A DNA stretch of 40,501 bases from Zygnema cylindricum (Eukaryota > Streptophyta > Zygnematophyceae > Zygnematales > Zygnemataceae): NCBI GenBank assembly GCA_037447655.1, contig JBBHKE010002511.1, positions 120,338-160,838 on the forward strand, written 5' to 3'. A program made the position numbers and the translations under genes. This document shows, one piece after another, positions 1 through 10,251 of the stretch; position 1 is the first letter of the stretch; each line of letters opens with the position of its first letter. The notes beneath the pieces are model-generated. The model saw only the letters and a list, made by a program, of their open reading frames with translations. It was not told the DNA's origin and did no database searches.

Positions 1-1066
1 GGCAGCGGAGGCTAAGGCGGTAAGAGCGGCCTACTACGCGGCATAAGACGCCTTTAAGCGGGAAGGGACCGGTTAGTTTTAGGCCTTACCAATGCCTTAC
101 CTTAGGCGCACTGTGAAGTCAAAAACCTTTGTGCGCCAACCACCCAAGAGGACCGCGACGACTGCACCGTGAAAGACTGAGGCATGAAAAGTGCACGGCA
201 TGTTAGGAACTGGCTGTTCTTAGTTCCACTCTAGACAGCCAAAGGCATGTTTACATCCTAAACACTATAAAATGTGCACACTTACCACATATTCCTTAAA
301 TCAAAACCAAGAGATTAACAAATAAAAATTTGGATAAGTGTGGGGGGAAAAGAAATATATATATGAAGAGAGTAAAGAATAGGTTTAAAAATAAACAATT
401 AGAGAACCAAAACTAAATTCCTTATACACCATTCACACGTGTAAAATATCACAAATCCTACATTTGTACGGAAACCGACAGATCTCACCTTGATTCTTGT
501 CGGTCAAGGATTGTACGGCACGTGAAAAGTACGGAGTCAGAAAGTGCCACGTCAGCAGCGCCAGGAGAACCCACCAACCGCGTGTTTCCAAAAACTGAAG
601 TGTCACGCGGATTCCATTCCGTAACCATTCCGGATTTTGATTGGCCAGGGAAGGGCGAATTTCCGCAGAATACGGCGCATCATCCGGCGAGAATGGCGGA
701 ATCGGAGGCGACGGGTCGCGGCTCGATGGATCCCCCGGGATTTCCGCCATAAAAGGCGGAGGAGCTGATGTCAACAAACGTGAAATTGATGTTGACCGTT
801 ACGCCGAGTCTTAGCGTCGACGGTTTTTTTCGCTACTTCAACTTTTCTCCGTGCGCACGTGTGAAATTCCCGGCTGTAATCGCCAATTGGAAGGCGAGGA
901 TCTGACAGCTGTCACGAATGCACGAAAAATGATGATTTTAGGCCGTGGTTCCATCCGGAGGGCCTCTGTAATTGTACGGACGGGCAGCAGTACTTGCTGT
1001 AAAACGGAGGACTCAGGTGCCATTGCGTAATGTCTGTAAATCTTACGTGTCCTGATTCGAATGGTA
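1..1066. other. Unassigned intergenic DNA
   Basis: No gene is recognised here. Open frames on both strands are short, begin at non-ATG codons or have no recognisable motif. The first 200 bases are GC-richer than what follows. Positions 340-420 are A-rich. The stretch 520-1020 is of mixed composition with no terminal repeats that I could pair. Confidence 0.5.
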
Positions 1067-1316
1067 CACCGCCAATCATTATTAGCGATTAGAAATTATT
1101 AGTGTTAAAAATTAATCGGCGTTATTAACGCTACAGTACTGTAGTTTGAGTTTTTCAAGATTTCAAAAAATACAGTTTACTCTAATTGATCCATAACGCT
1201 GATTTGGGTACAACGGATCTGCCATCAGGATCTTCACAGTAAAATAGGTAGAAGTACAAAATTTGGCAAATCGTACACGGTCGCGTCCTTTTACTCTAAT
1301 TTATTCATAACTCTAA
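1067..1316. mobile_element. Left part of a TA-inserting MITE (CACCGCCAATC end)
   Basis: After a TA at 1065-1066 the sequence starts CACCGCCAATCATTATTAGC, the terminal motif seen on both ends of the elements at 16490-17243 and 21841-22038. It runs into the PIF/Harbinger-like insertion at 1317. Flanking sequence resumes after 2073, but no matching right end (GGCGGTGTA) is found before the next element, so this copy is probably truncated. Confidence 0.5.
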
Positions 1317-2070
1317 GGGTAACTCTCAATCAGGCGCCGACAGTAATGTTACGGATAGATTTACTGGCACTAATATTTCGTTCACTTCTCCATCAGGTCG
1401 TGTCAGCAAGGAATCTATCGCGTACGTGCTTTCTTTCGATTGGATGCACGTAGATTCCTGTTCTGACGGCGAGCGTCGTCAAAGATTCCAAAAGCAAAAT
1501 GTCTAAACTCTAAAGTCGTATCCGTACAACCAGCCGCAAAATAAAATTACGCGAATGTACATTTTGTACGTTCGTGTTTTGTCGTTGTACCACCGGTGTA
1601 CAATTTCTACGTTCCTGTTTTGTCCTAACAAAATCGGAAATTTGAAGAAAGCAGGCGCAGCAAATTCCGGTTGACGATGGATGGTGGTGGAGGCGTCACG
1701 ACACATTCTTCAACAAACTTTTTGTGGTGGTTTTCGACGGATCTGATTCCGGCCTGTCCGAAGGCGCGTGGCAAATGTCAGATGGCGCGCGGCTCGTACG
1801 TGACCAATCCACGCGTACTCGTTTTACACGTCCGGTGGTTGGCTAGTGTCCTCCATGAGGACACTAGCGAATCGCTGGACGGAGTGACCTTTTGCTTCGA
1901 AAATTCGTAATCGGACGGTCGACGTTGTCGCCCAAAAGTTTGGAGAATCTTGACGAATCTCCAGTAATAAAAAGAAAACAGTACGGCCATGTACGAAAAT
2001 GAGCTGGATATGTACGAAAATGTACTTTTCCAGTAAACAACCCCACTTTTCGCCTGATGGAGGTTCACCC
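1317..2070. mobile_element. PIF/Harbinger-like MITE (copy H0)
   Basis: TAA stands on both sides (1314-1316 and 2071-2073), the usual 3-bp target duplication of PIF/Harbinger elements. The left end reads GGGTAACTCTCAATCAGGCG and the right end is its imperfect complement, closing in GGAGGTTCACCC. No transposase is encoded, so it is non-autonomous. It shares internal blocks with the elements at 9703-11832 and 20487-21206: GCTTCG followed by a CGGTCG block and TTTTGGAGAAT or TTTGGAGAAT. It carries a perfect 12-bp hairpin about 200 bp from its right end. Confidence 0.75.
1842..1868. repeat. Hairpin of H0, CCTC-CAT-GAGG tip
   Basis: A perfect inverted repeat of 12 bp (GCTAGTGTCCTC and its complement) encloses the three bases CAT. 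A TCCGGTGGTTG motif lies just upstream. Equivalent hairpins with different stems occur in the three related elements. Confidence 0.85.
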
Positions 2071-2492
2071 TAATTTGGGTATTCTCACTTATAATTAATA
2101 CGCGATCAATATATTCACGCTAAAACAGGTACGATATCATTCTACCTTTCATTCTGAGCGCAGTTTTACGTGCGATCGCGACTATTTTAATCCATGTTTC
2201 GTACTTTTTTACTCAAAAAAGTACCATATTGTACGGATTGATACGTCCGTATACCACCCTATTCAAGAATGTCTTAAATTCAAATTATTAACTCGATAAG
2301 AAACCTCAAAAACAAAAGAAGACATTAAATCGTCTCGTGCAGGTGTCGAATCACTGAATCAGGAAAATAACGAATTCAAATAGGTTTTGACGTCCACAGC
2401 TCCAGGTGACGTCATCGTAGGCGAGATTCTGGTTATCTACGTCGAATACTGACATAGATGTCCTATGCGCATAAAATGCACGGAGTACACTA

Positions 2493-3651
2493 CACCGCGA
2501 ATCGTTATTAGTGTCAATAATTCTAATTTGGGTTCTTCAAATTTTGTTTTTTTTTTTCAAATAGGATACATGATTTTAATTTTTCTTTGACGTTAATTAA
2601 GGTACCGTACAAAATAGCGTAAAGTTCGAAAGAACAAAACAATTTAAATAGTGTGGTGTACGGTCGATTTCAGACCGTACATAAACGTAGCTTTTCAAGT
2701 GAAAATTTACAAAAAATGAATTAAATCAGACGCGCACGCATAGGAACGTGCGCTCTAAAAAACGGGATTAGTTTGACACGTAAAATAGTATTGCATGTAC
2801 GGATATTTTAAATTCGCAACGGCGTACAATTTCTAATATTTTTTACAAATACATATATTAATGTATATAATCGTATGGCGAATATTCCATTTTTTACCTC
2901 CTCGCCACCCGGTGCACATTGATGATATTTGTTCCTCGGACCTTTAGTGTAGACTTGTTTTAGGCTTCGGGCCGACGACCCTTTCTTTTCATCTAGAGCC
3001 TTTGCATAGTGTAGTTTTAAGTGCTTTTGTAGTTTAGGTTTAGTGTTTGTTTTTGTTTCTTATGTTTTCTTTGTTTTTTTTTACTCTACTGTTGGTTAGC
3101 TTTTACAGTATTTGTACGTACTTTTGGTTTTATAATTCTAGCCTTTAAAGGTAGTGAACAATTTCCCTTTCCATTCAAGTTATGTACTTTGGTGGTTTAA
3201 CCATCGCGTTTTTCATACTAAAATCTTTCTTTCAAATTAGCATAAAATGTAGATCAAAAGTAGGTGTTTTTATGGTAGGCCTCTAGTCGGCGCCTTTATC
3301 GTAAGTTGCGTTATGGGCTTTTCATGTGATCTTCTTATATCGCTACTTTGATCAGCGACCTTCCGATCTTCTGAATTTGACGGTGTAAACATTTTTTTTT
3401 GTCATAATGTTTTCATTGGTCCAATTTTTTATCCGAATGTTTTAATTGGTCCGAATAGGTTCGAATACAATATGGGTCTTAAGGTCATATTGTATGTTTT
3501 GCATACAATAGGCATATTGTATGGGCCTACTTTCACCTACTTTCACCTACTTTTTAACTATGGCATAAACGTCAAAATTAGAATACGCCTTAATTACGGT
3601 AAACTTTTTTCAACACTATTTAAACTTTGACACTAATAACGATTCGCAGTG
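2493..3651. mobile_element. TA-inserting MITE with a nested hAT-like MITE
   Basis: TA flanks CACCGCGAATCGTTATTAGTG on the left (TA at 2491-2492), and the complementary end CACTAATAACGATTCGCAGTG closes at 3651 before TA. The 2-bp TA duplication suggests a Tc1/mariner-type donor. No coding sequence is present. The hAT-like MITE at 3248-3562 is inserted near the right end, so this element is the older of the two. Confidence 0.65.
3248..3562 (+). mobile_element. hAT-like MITE, copy A
   Basis: Starts TGTAGATCAAAAGTAGGTG and ends CCTACTTTTTAACTATG, diverged versions of the family end CATAGTTCAAAAGTAGG. The flanks GCATAAAA (3240-3247) and GCATAAAC (3563-3570) make an 8-bp target duplication with one mismatch, as expected for hAT. 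The interior matches copies at 4445, 12246, 17892 and 36046, including the ATCGATCGATGTGCAACTC-type block in the fuller copies. Confidence 0.75.
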
Positions 3652-3679
3652 TAAAGATCACTACGCACAGTGCGCACCA

Positions 3680-4190
3680 AACAATATGGACAATTTTATA
3701 TAATTCGTACCTTGCGTAGCATTTTCGTACATTTTCGTACAGTGTCCGTATATGTCAGTACATTTCAGGGTTATTTAAGGGTTTTAGAGTTTTTGTGGTT
3801 TTTAGGGTACATTTTAGTACATTCCGTATATTTTATTACAGTTGTTTTAGATTTTTCGTATATTTACGTACAGTATCCGTATTTTTCCGTATCTTTTACG
3901 GTTATTTATTTTACATTTTTTAAGGGTACGTTGTCGTACATTACCGTATTATTCAGTACAACTACGTTAAATTTGTTTTACATTTATTATCATTGCCGTA
4001 CATTTCGGTGCATTTTAAGGATTATTTAAGCGGGATAATTGGGTTTTTCGGGTACATTCTCGTACGTCCCCATATATTTCAGTACAAGAGTCTTAGATTT
4101 TTTGTATTTTTACCGTTATCAGGGAACGGTTTCCGTATATTTTCGTACATTGTCGTATAACGTCCGTACTTTTTTGAGATTTTTAAGGAT
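3680..4190. repeat. Diverged tandem repeat, about 120-bp unit, rich in GTAC
   Basis: Blocks beginning GGGTAC recur at 3805, 3924 and 4050, each followed by similar CGTACATT, CCGTAT and CAGTACA motifs and a T-rich tail. A fourth, weaker block precedes them. Spacing is 119 and 126 bases. No gene is recognised. It lies between two hAT-like MITE copies in opposite orientation (3248-3562 and 4445-5793). Confidence 0.55.
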
Positions 4191-4795
4191 TTTTTAGGGT
4201 CATCCATTTTGTAATTTTTGGTACAGTACGTACAGTAGAAAAGTACAAAATTTACGAAAATCATAAAATAAGCGAATACTACTTAGTTTTCGGAAAAATG
4301 TCGAAGTCCGTACGAATTGGACAACTAGGAATAGCGTTGGATGAAGTCGGAATAACGACAAATCCACCGTGAAAATAACAAAGTCATTATTTTGTTTTTT
4401 CTCACAGTACTTGCGCCCCCCGAATCGCGACCTTCCTTTCAAACCACAATTCAAAAGTAGGTGACCGTACACCCATACAATATGCCTATTGTACGCAAAA
4501 CATACAATACGCCCTTAAGACCCATATTGTATTGGCCGCAAAATGAAATAGAATAGGAACAGGGTTGAGTTGCACATCGATCGATAGAGAATTAAGCGAC
4601 ATGTCTAAATTTTGAAAAAAAAAACGGACAATAAAGAAAAAATTATGTGAGTTTTGAGGGACTTTTTATTTAAACCGTCAGATTTGGACGATCGGACGAT
4701 CGCTGATCAAAGTAGGCGATTTAAAAAGATCACATGAAAAGCCCATAACACAACCTACGAAAGGACAATATGTCATATTAGCGTCTGCAATTTTG

Positions 4796-5603
4796 AGGGC
4801 CACACTAAATAAAGCCTCAAATTGACCAACCAGGCAGTATAGGACGATAAAAAAAAAATACCACACTGCCAAAAAAAATACCAAAACCTACGGACCAACC
4901 CTATTGGTGGCTGCAAAACAACTTTCCGAAAAAGCTATGAACTGTCCGTAAAAAAATTGTCCGTTGTAAAAATGCTTACACTAATATAGGTCACCGTACA
5001 AAATCTGACAAATCGTACAAAAATCGAACGCTCACACGGTCGAAACGCGGCTGTCAGACGAATATGTGTGAACGGGGTTTTTTACGACATGGGGTTTTTC
5101 CCTTTTTAGAACGCACATTCTCATGCGTCCGTGGTTACTAAAACTAATTTATTGTACTTTTTAACTTAAAAAGGTACATTTATGTACGGTCTGATACTGA
5201 CCGTACACCACTCTATTTAATAGACAACGTACTTTCATTTTTTACGGTACTTGGAAAATAGCCCTAATTAGAGTAATGAAAAATATAGAATAAACTAAGC
5301 TATTTGCGAATTTAAAAAAAAACGGGAAGGAATTGTAGTGAACTTGAGAACCGCATATAAGCGGTGCAGTGAACTAGAGAACCGCATATAAGCGGTGCAG
5401 TGAACTAGAGAACTGCATATAGTGTTTCCTTACATTTTATGCAATGTTGGGATGTTGCCTTAACTGTATTCCTTTCTTTGGCAGTTTTTAGTTTGTGGCC
5501 GGTTTGCTGGATCTGTAATCTACTTTTTTTTTTTTTTTTTCCCCGTGGTTCCGTCCGCGTTTTTTTTTTTTCCCGGTTTTTTTTCCCACGGAATGTCATC
5601 CTA
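4796..5603. mobile_element. Insertion inside copy B, unclassified
   Basis: This block is absent from the equivalent position of the copy at 36046-36590. Within it, 4966-5340 resembles the interior of the TA-MITE at 16490-17243: both read GCTTACACTAATATAGGT and continue in parallel. It also holds the 31-bp tandem repeat at 5337-5420 and T-rich runs at 5521-5590. I could not find convincing terminal repeats, so the inserted unit and its mechanism are unresolved. Confidence 0.45.
5337..5420. repeat. 31-bp tandem repeat, 2.7 copies, each able to form a hairpin
   Basis: Units start at 5337, 5368 and 5399 with AGTGAACT(T/A)GAGAAC. The first two contain ACCGCATATAAGCGGT, an inverted repeat of ACCGC and GCGGT around ATATAA. 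The third unit is cut short after CTGCATAT. Confidence 0.85.
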
Positions 5604-5869
5604 CGCCGTGTCAGTTCGCTAAAAAATTCCGTCCGGCGGAGTGCGCTGTACTTTGATCTTACGTCAGATTCGTACGCTCGTACAGGGGTGTGCACAACGC
5701 ACACACATACAGTGCCTACTCTACGCGAGTTTAGTGCCAAGTTTTGTGCGCCTACCAAAGGCCTACCATAAAAACGCCTACTTTTGAACTATGATTTGAA
5801 CCAACACTATACTCTGTAACGTCACTCTTACCAACGCAGCCTCCGTACACTCCTGACACAAACAATAAC

Positions 5870-6034
5870 TCGGCCTCTCCTTCCCCTTCGCCTTCCCTCT
5901 CCCACCTCTCCCCTCCCCTCTCCCCCTTCCCCCCCTCCCCACATACTCCCCTCTCTAATCCCCACCCTTCCCCTCTCTCCTTCTCCCCACTCCTCTTCCT
6001 CTCTCCTTCTCTCTCCTTCTCTCTCCTTTCCTGT
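5870..6034 (+). promoter_or_regulatory. CT-rich leader before the fucosyltransferase start
   Basis: Almost pure pyrimidine (CTCTCC, CCCTTCC units) runs up to the ATG at 6040. Pyrimidine-rich 5' leaders near the transcription start are common in plants. I see no clear TATA box between the MITE end at 5793 and this tract. Whether the tract is transcribed is inferred. Confidence 0.5.
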
Positions 6035-6039
6035 TTTCC

Positions 6040-7812
6040 ATGGCTCGCCGTACCACTCTCACCAGGTACTTCCTTCCTCTCCTCCTCATCTCTCTCCTCC
6101 TCTTGACCTTCTTCTTCCTCCTCTTTTCTCTCCCCTCCTCTCCCCTCCCCCCTGAAGACTCCTCTCTCTCCCCGTGCTCCTTTGCGACACGTGTCGCCTC
6201 TCGACTGGAGACTCAAATCCCCAAAACTGAAACTGACAGTTTCCCACATGGAAACTCCTCTCTCCCTCCCCCCCTCCACACGTGCTGGTCCAAAAAAGAA
6301 CGTCCCTGTCTCTCTCCTCCCTCCGACCTCCCCGAAAACCCCATTTTCGCTTCCAAGTTTCGTCGTTTTCTAAAACGACAACACGAATGTACTTCTTCCA
6401 TTTCCGACTTTGGCGCCGTGATTCGCGGAGAGGAGGCTCTTCAAAACATGACGTGTCAGTATGTCATTTGTCGACCGAATGGGAGAGACACGGGGGATCG
6501 AATGCTGGCGATAGTTTCCACTTTCCTTTTTGCAGTTTTGACCAATAGGGCTTTTTTATTGGAGGACGCAGATATGCTAAATATGCTTTGTGACCCATTT
6601 GTGGAAAATGGGTATAAAGGAACTTGGAGGATTTCCGGTACTGGAGTTTCGGAGGTGCAGCAAATCCAAAACAAGGGACCATTTTTGGACACAATTGCTA
6701 TTAATAAAGATGGGGAATTGGGGATTGTGGGAAAAGGAAAGGAAGTGGAATTCAATTTGGGTATAAATGGGGAAGTGGACCAAATTTTTTTGGACCTCGC
6801 ATTCGGGTACGGTCACTCGGCGCAAAATTTTTACTGCGACGACAGTCAAAAGATTCTTAAAAAAATCACCTTTGTGGTCATTTTAACGGAACAGTTTTTC
6901 GTACCGGGTCTGTTTTTGATTCCGTCGTTCGCAACGGAGCTGGAAGAAATGTTTCCGGACCGTTCTCCGTTTCATCATATTTCTAAATATCTACTGAATC
7001 CTAATAATTATCTGTGGGAGAGAATAAGCAGGTTATATGAAACCCATATGAAAAATGCAAATAGTAGAATTGGGGTACAACTAAAAGCTCATTCGGAAAA
7101 CCCGGGTAAAAACACAAGGACCCTTTTTAATTGTATAAATAATGTTACGGAGACTTTAGCTCCTCCAATTAACTACAGAGAATGGGGTGACCTTTGGGCA
7201 GAGTACAAAAAGGGAAATAAGAAATGGAAACCGGGTCAAAAAGAGAAAATAGAAAGAGTCATATCCAATAGAAAACCAGAGAAAATAGTGTTATTTTTAA
7301 GTCCCTTACATTCGAGACATGCTGTAGATATATATCGGCATTATCAAGAAGGGGTAAGCGAAGACGGATCCATAGTAAATGTGGTTTATTTTAGGTCAGT
7401 TACTGAAGGGAGCGGAGGTAAATATGGGTCCAAACAAACAGAATTAGCGAAACAGGAGCAAGACGTGGTCGACATTTTTCTCCTAAGTTTTTGCGAAACG
7501 CTTTTTACGACTTTTTTTTCAACGCCCGGATATATTTCCGCAGGATTACAAGGGAAACCCCAATATTTAGTGGACGTAAATGGGGGCGGAGGTTTTAATA
7601 TTGGCAAAGGAGACCAGGGTTGTGTACAAAGTGAGTCTTGTGAACCGTGTTTTCATTTTCCACCTCATGAGAGGCAGTGTGGGAAAAATAAAAATAAAAC
7701 AAGTGACAAAAAAGGGTACGAAATTCCAGAATTGCCCTATTTCGCGCCGTGTTTGGATATGGGCGGAGGGAAAGGGAGGAGAATGTGGAATTCTGGTTCC
7801 GTAAGTTGGTAG
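6040..7812 (+). CDS. GT37-type fucosyltransferase (xyloglucan/cell-wall FUT-like)
   Basis: A 590-residue protein starting at ATG in TTCCATGGC, a good context. Residues 10-30 form one hydrophobic segment after a short basic end, as in type II Golgi glycosyltransferases. The first 120 residues are Ser/Pro-rich. GT37-like landmarks follow in order: GDRMLAIVSTFLFAVLTNR (152-170), a CDPF motif, HHISKYLLNPNN, IGVQLK (344-349), VLFLSPLHS, LLSFCETLFTTFFSTPGYIS (481-500) and EPCFHFPP (535-542). GT37 enzymes transfer fucose from GDP-fucose to xyloglucan, arabinogalactan or related glycans in the Golgi. The exact acceptor cannot be read from sequence. The IGxQ motif ends in Lys where the family, as I recall, has Arg. 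The last codons may be replaced by a downstream exon (see 7801-8642). The assignment rests on motif order and length. Confidence 0.85.
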   Translation: MARRTTLTRYFLPLLLISLLLLTFFFLLFSLPSSPLPPEDSSLSPCSFATRVASRLETQIPKTETDSFPHGNSSLPPPLHTCWSKKERPCLSPPSDLPENPIFASKFRRFLKRQHECTSSISDFGAVIRGEEALQNMTCQYVICRPNGRDTGDRMLAIVSTFLFAVLTNRAFLLEDADMLNMLCDPFVENGYKGTWRISGTGVSEVQQIQNKGPFLDTIAINKDGELGIVGKGKEVEFNLGINGEVDQIFLDLAFGYGHSAQNFYCDDSQKILKKITFVVILTEQFFVPGLFLIPSFATELEEMFPDRSPFHHISKYLLNPNNYLWERISRLYETHMKNANSRIGVQLKAHSENPGKNTRTLFNCINNVTETLAPPINYREWGDLWAEYKKGNKKWKPGQKEKIERVISNRKPEKIVLFLSPLHSRHAVDIYRHYQEGVSEDGSIVNVVYFRSVTEGSGGKYGSKQTELAKQEQDVVDIFLLSFCETLFTTFFSTPGYISAGLQGKPQYLVDVNGGGGFNIGKGDQGCVQSESCEPCFHFPPHERQCGKNKNKTSDKKGYEIPELPYFAPCLDMGGGKGRRMWNSGSVSW

Positions 7813-8642
7813 GATCTCTGTTTTTTATTTTTTATTTTTTTCTGCCTGTTTTTTGGCGGGGAATGGGGAGGTTTTAGGTGTTTTCTAGTTTTTCTTCAGG
7901 ATTTTTTCAGGGTTTTAGAGGATTTTAATGGCTTACTGAGGATTTTTTCTGCAGGACTTTTCTTTTTTAGGGTTTTTTTTTCCAAATTTGTTTTTTTAGG
8001 ATTTTTTTATGGAGAAAGCTTGGCATAGGGATTGCACTAAGCCCTGTAGATTATATGAATGTGCCCTGGGTTTTTATTTTTTAAGGTTTTTATTTATCAA
8101 GGTTTTTTTGTTCATAAATGTTCCCCAAAACTAGAGGAAAATAGGAAGGTACTCTTTGGTTTTAGTTTTTTGCTGAAGGCTGTGAACTTTTAAGAAAAAT
8201 GTAGAATGAAAAGTTTCAGAATTTGCATTTTTCTTGTTATGTATTGCACCAAATTTGGTGTTTAATTTTTGGCCTTCTCCTTTTCGTTTCATGATAGTTG
8301 TTTGTTTCTGTTTTTTTTGTAGAAGCAAAGCCAAATTCTTTCTGTGCTTGAGAGGCATTTTTTATTTTTATTTTTGTTTGGAGCTGGTTAGGAGTAAGTC
8401 AGTTAGAATGACTCAAGTCGGGTAGCCCAAAAAAAAAAATTAAAAATGGGGGCTCAATATCGTCGATACAATCAAAAGAAATAATTGGTTTGCCAAATGG
8501 ACTGATTGCTATACACCCTATTCTTACTATTCTTATTTATTATTAATGGTAGTTGGTGCATTTTATTAGCGTGTTTGAAAATTTTGTATGTATGATTCTG
8601 GTTCTGTTTTCTAAGTTTTTTTTCCATTCTTTTTGTTTACAG
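7801..8642 (+). other. Possible 3' intron of the fucosyltransferase gene
   Basis: Immediately after a complete codon, GGTTCC is followed by GTAAGTTGG, a near-ideal donor. A T-rich tract ending TTGTTTACAG gives a strong acceptor at 8642. Splicing would replace the last three residues and the stop at 7810 with a 22-residue tail ending in TAA at 8707-8709. Without splicing the protein ends at 7812, which fits the usual end of the family after its last Cys motif. Both forms are possible, or the intron could lie in the 3' UTR. Confidence 0.4.
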
Positions 8643-8709
8643 TGTGACTCACGCCTATTCCGATTCATCGAAGAAGTAACATTGCTTTTATTTTATTTTT
8701 CAACTTAAT

Positions 8710-9328
8710 ATGTTTTAAGACACATTTGTTATATTTTATTGGTTATTTTTGTGCAAATCGAGTAAAAGAAAGTTGAGTGAAAGCATGATGTAAAAAATGA
8801 ACATTTACCGAAGAAACATCTCTTAGCGATAACAAATTAAGCTCAAATGTTGTAAACTACAAATGGTATTATTATTATTGTCAATGACACTATAACTAGT
8901 GCCTCTAAATATTACCACTTGGACTTAAAACAGTATCAATAACATTAATAATTGTTTCTTAAATACTTTTTTTTAGACGGTTTAGATTCAACCAAGTCAT
9001 TCGGAATTGAATTACAATTGATAATACCAAAATTATCCCCACACTTATCATTTTTATGCTCCAAAAAATGATTTAAGGATCAAAACACACTACCTAGAAT
9101 CCATATCTGGCCAATAGATCGACTCGATATATCGAATAGCTCACTACAGTATTTGTCGAATAAGATATCGCAATATCGTTAGCAGCTGTACCAGAATTTC
9201 CGTACTCTTTAAACGGTTTTTTTCTTTCTAATAGGACCAAACTGATCAGCACGGTACGATACAGCATAATAATAAATACGAACCAAATGTTTGACTTTGT
9301 ACCTTCATTACTACAGTACAGGTAAGTA
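8710..9328. other. AT-rich intergenic DNA downstream of the fucosyltransferase
   Basis: Low-GC sequence without an open frame or paired terminal repeats that I can support. Short self-complementary pieces such as TCGATATATCGA occur near 9121-9175, similar to the interior of the hAT-like element at 19861-20199. Confidence 0.45.
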
Positions 9329-9545
9329 CACTGGGTATCGCTATTAAAGTTAATATTTTATTTGCCACTTAAACCATCTTTTCTCTGTACACGCATGTCG
9401 GTTTTTAGATCTGACGGTTGCGATTGAAAGATACGATTCTCAGCTTCCGATTGCCGGTCTTAAATTGAAAATTGGACAAGAGTGTACGGAGAAAAAATGT
9501 TTTAAGTGGCGAAAAAAATATTAACACTAAGAGCAATACACGGTG
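9329..9545. mobile_element. Small palindromic TA-MITE, copy N1
   Basis: Ends CACTGGGTATCGC and GAGCAATACACGGTG, next to TA at 9327 and a degraded TA on the right. The interior has a second inverted repeat, TTCTC(C/T)GTACAC against GTACGGAGAAAA, and the block GATTCTCAGCTTCCGATTG. Same family as 15573, 18748, 22041 and 32603. Confidence 0.75.
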
Positions 9546-10202
9546 AATTGTAATGTAGGGTACACCGCGAATCGTAATTAGAGTAATATACGCTAATTCT
9601 GTCACCCCAAATTTTGACTCTATCACCGTAAATAGAGTACATTATTCTAAATTATTCTTTACTTTAATTTAAGTACTTTTGGATGAGCGTTAATAGTTCT
9701 AAGGGTGAAGTTCCATCATACGTTTCAATAATTGTACGGCAAACTCTACAGACCAGGTCGATTGAGTCGATGTTCCATCACGTAGAGTCTGTAAGCCACG
9801 TGTTTTAAATTGACTAGCGCCACGCAAGCTACAATCCGATATTGAATATCTTTCAGATTTTTAGCATCGTCAAACTTAAGTTCGAATCTTAACTTGCGTA
9901 CCATGTACCTGCGTACGAAGTAATCATACGACAAAACTCTTATACTTTTTGCAGACGCCAATCTATACGCCAGCTCATTTTTTAGGATTTTTGTTTTCGA
10001 ACATAACGAAAGTCCTTTGAGAGAAATAGTGTGACGAACAAAAGTTACCAAAAAATAGCGTGACGAGGGAATGTTAAGAAATTTCGTTTTTTATTCTCGG
10101 TTCTATTTTGGAAAGCGCGTGTCATGTGCAAATCTTAAGATTTTTCGTTGGTTTTCCATCATGACACATAGCTTAATCGTCCAGTGTGTCACCATTCTTT
10201 TT

Positions 10203-10251
10203 TTCTGTATTTGCCAACCCACCTCTTCGAGGTGGGTTGACGGTTACAGAA
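10203..10251. repeat. Hairpin of H1, CCTC-TTC-GAGG tip
   Basis: The perfect inner stem CAACCCACCTC at 10215-10225 pairs with 10229-10239 around TTC. The outer stem TTCTGTA pairs with TACAGAA, the same outer stem as in H2. Four mismatches separate inner and outer parts. Confidence 0.8.

Larger units (their letters stand above)
4445..5793 (-). mobile_element. hAT-like MITE, copy B, split by an insertion
   Basis: The outer parts match, in reverse, the compact 545-bp copy at 36046-36590. 4445-4795 corresponds to its right half and 5604-5793 to its left part, ending GCCTACTTTTGAACTATG. About 800 bp of other DNA sits between. Flanking bases TTTCAAAC and ATTTGAAC are only a weak match as an 8-bp duplication, consistent with age. 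The right end lies about 245 bp from the start codon of the fucosyltransferase gene. Confidence 0.7.

Noticed and set aside
433-777. A 114-codon minus-strand frame with a hydrophobic stretch
   Set aside because: No ATG at the start, no motif, and no splice or leader signals. Single-copy DNA of this length can hold such a frame by chance.
3670-4029. A 119-codon frame rich in Phe, Tyr and Val, membrane-like
   Set aside because: It lies in the GTAC/T-rich tandem repeat, and the hydrophobic pattern follows from TTTTAC-type repeats.
5337-5420. The 31-bp repeats as a CRISPR array
   Set aside because: The units are directly contiguous without unique spacers, and the context is a plant nuclear genome.
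5752-6279. A 175-codon Glu/Gly/Arg-rich minus-strand frame
   Set aside because: It is the complement of the CT-rich leader and the first codons of the fucosyltransferase. The residue bias comes from GAGAGG repeats.
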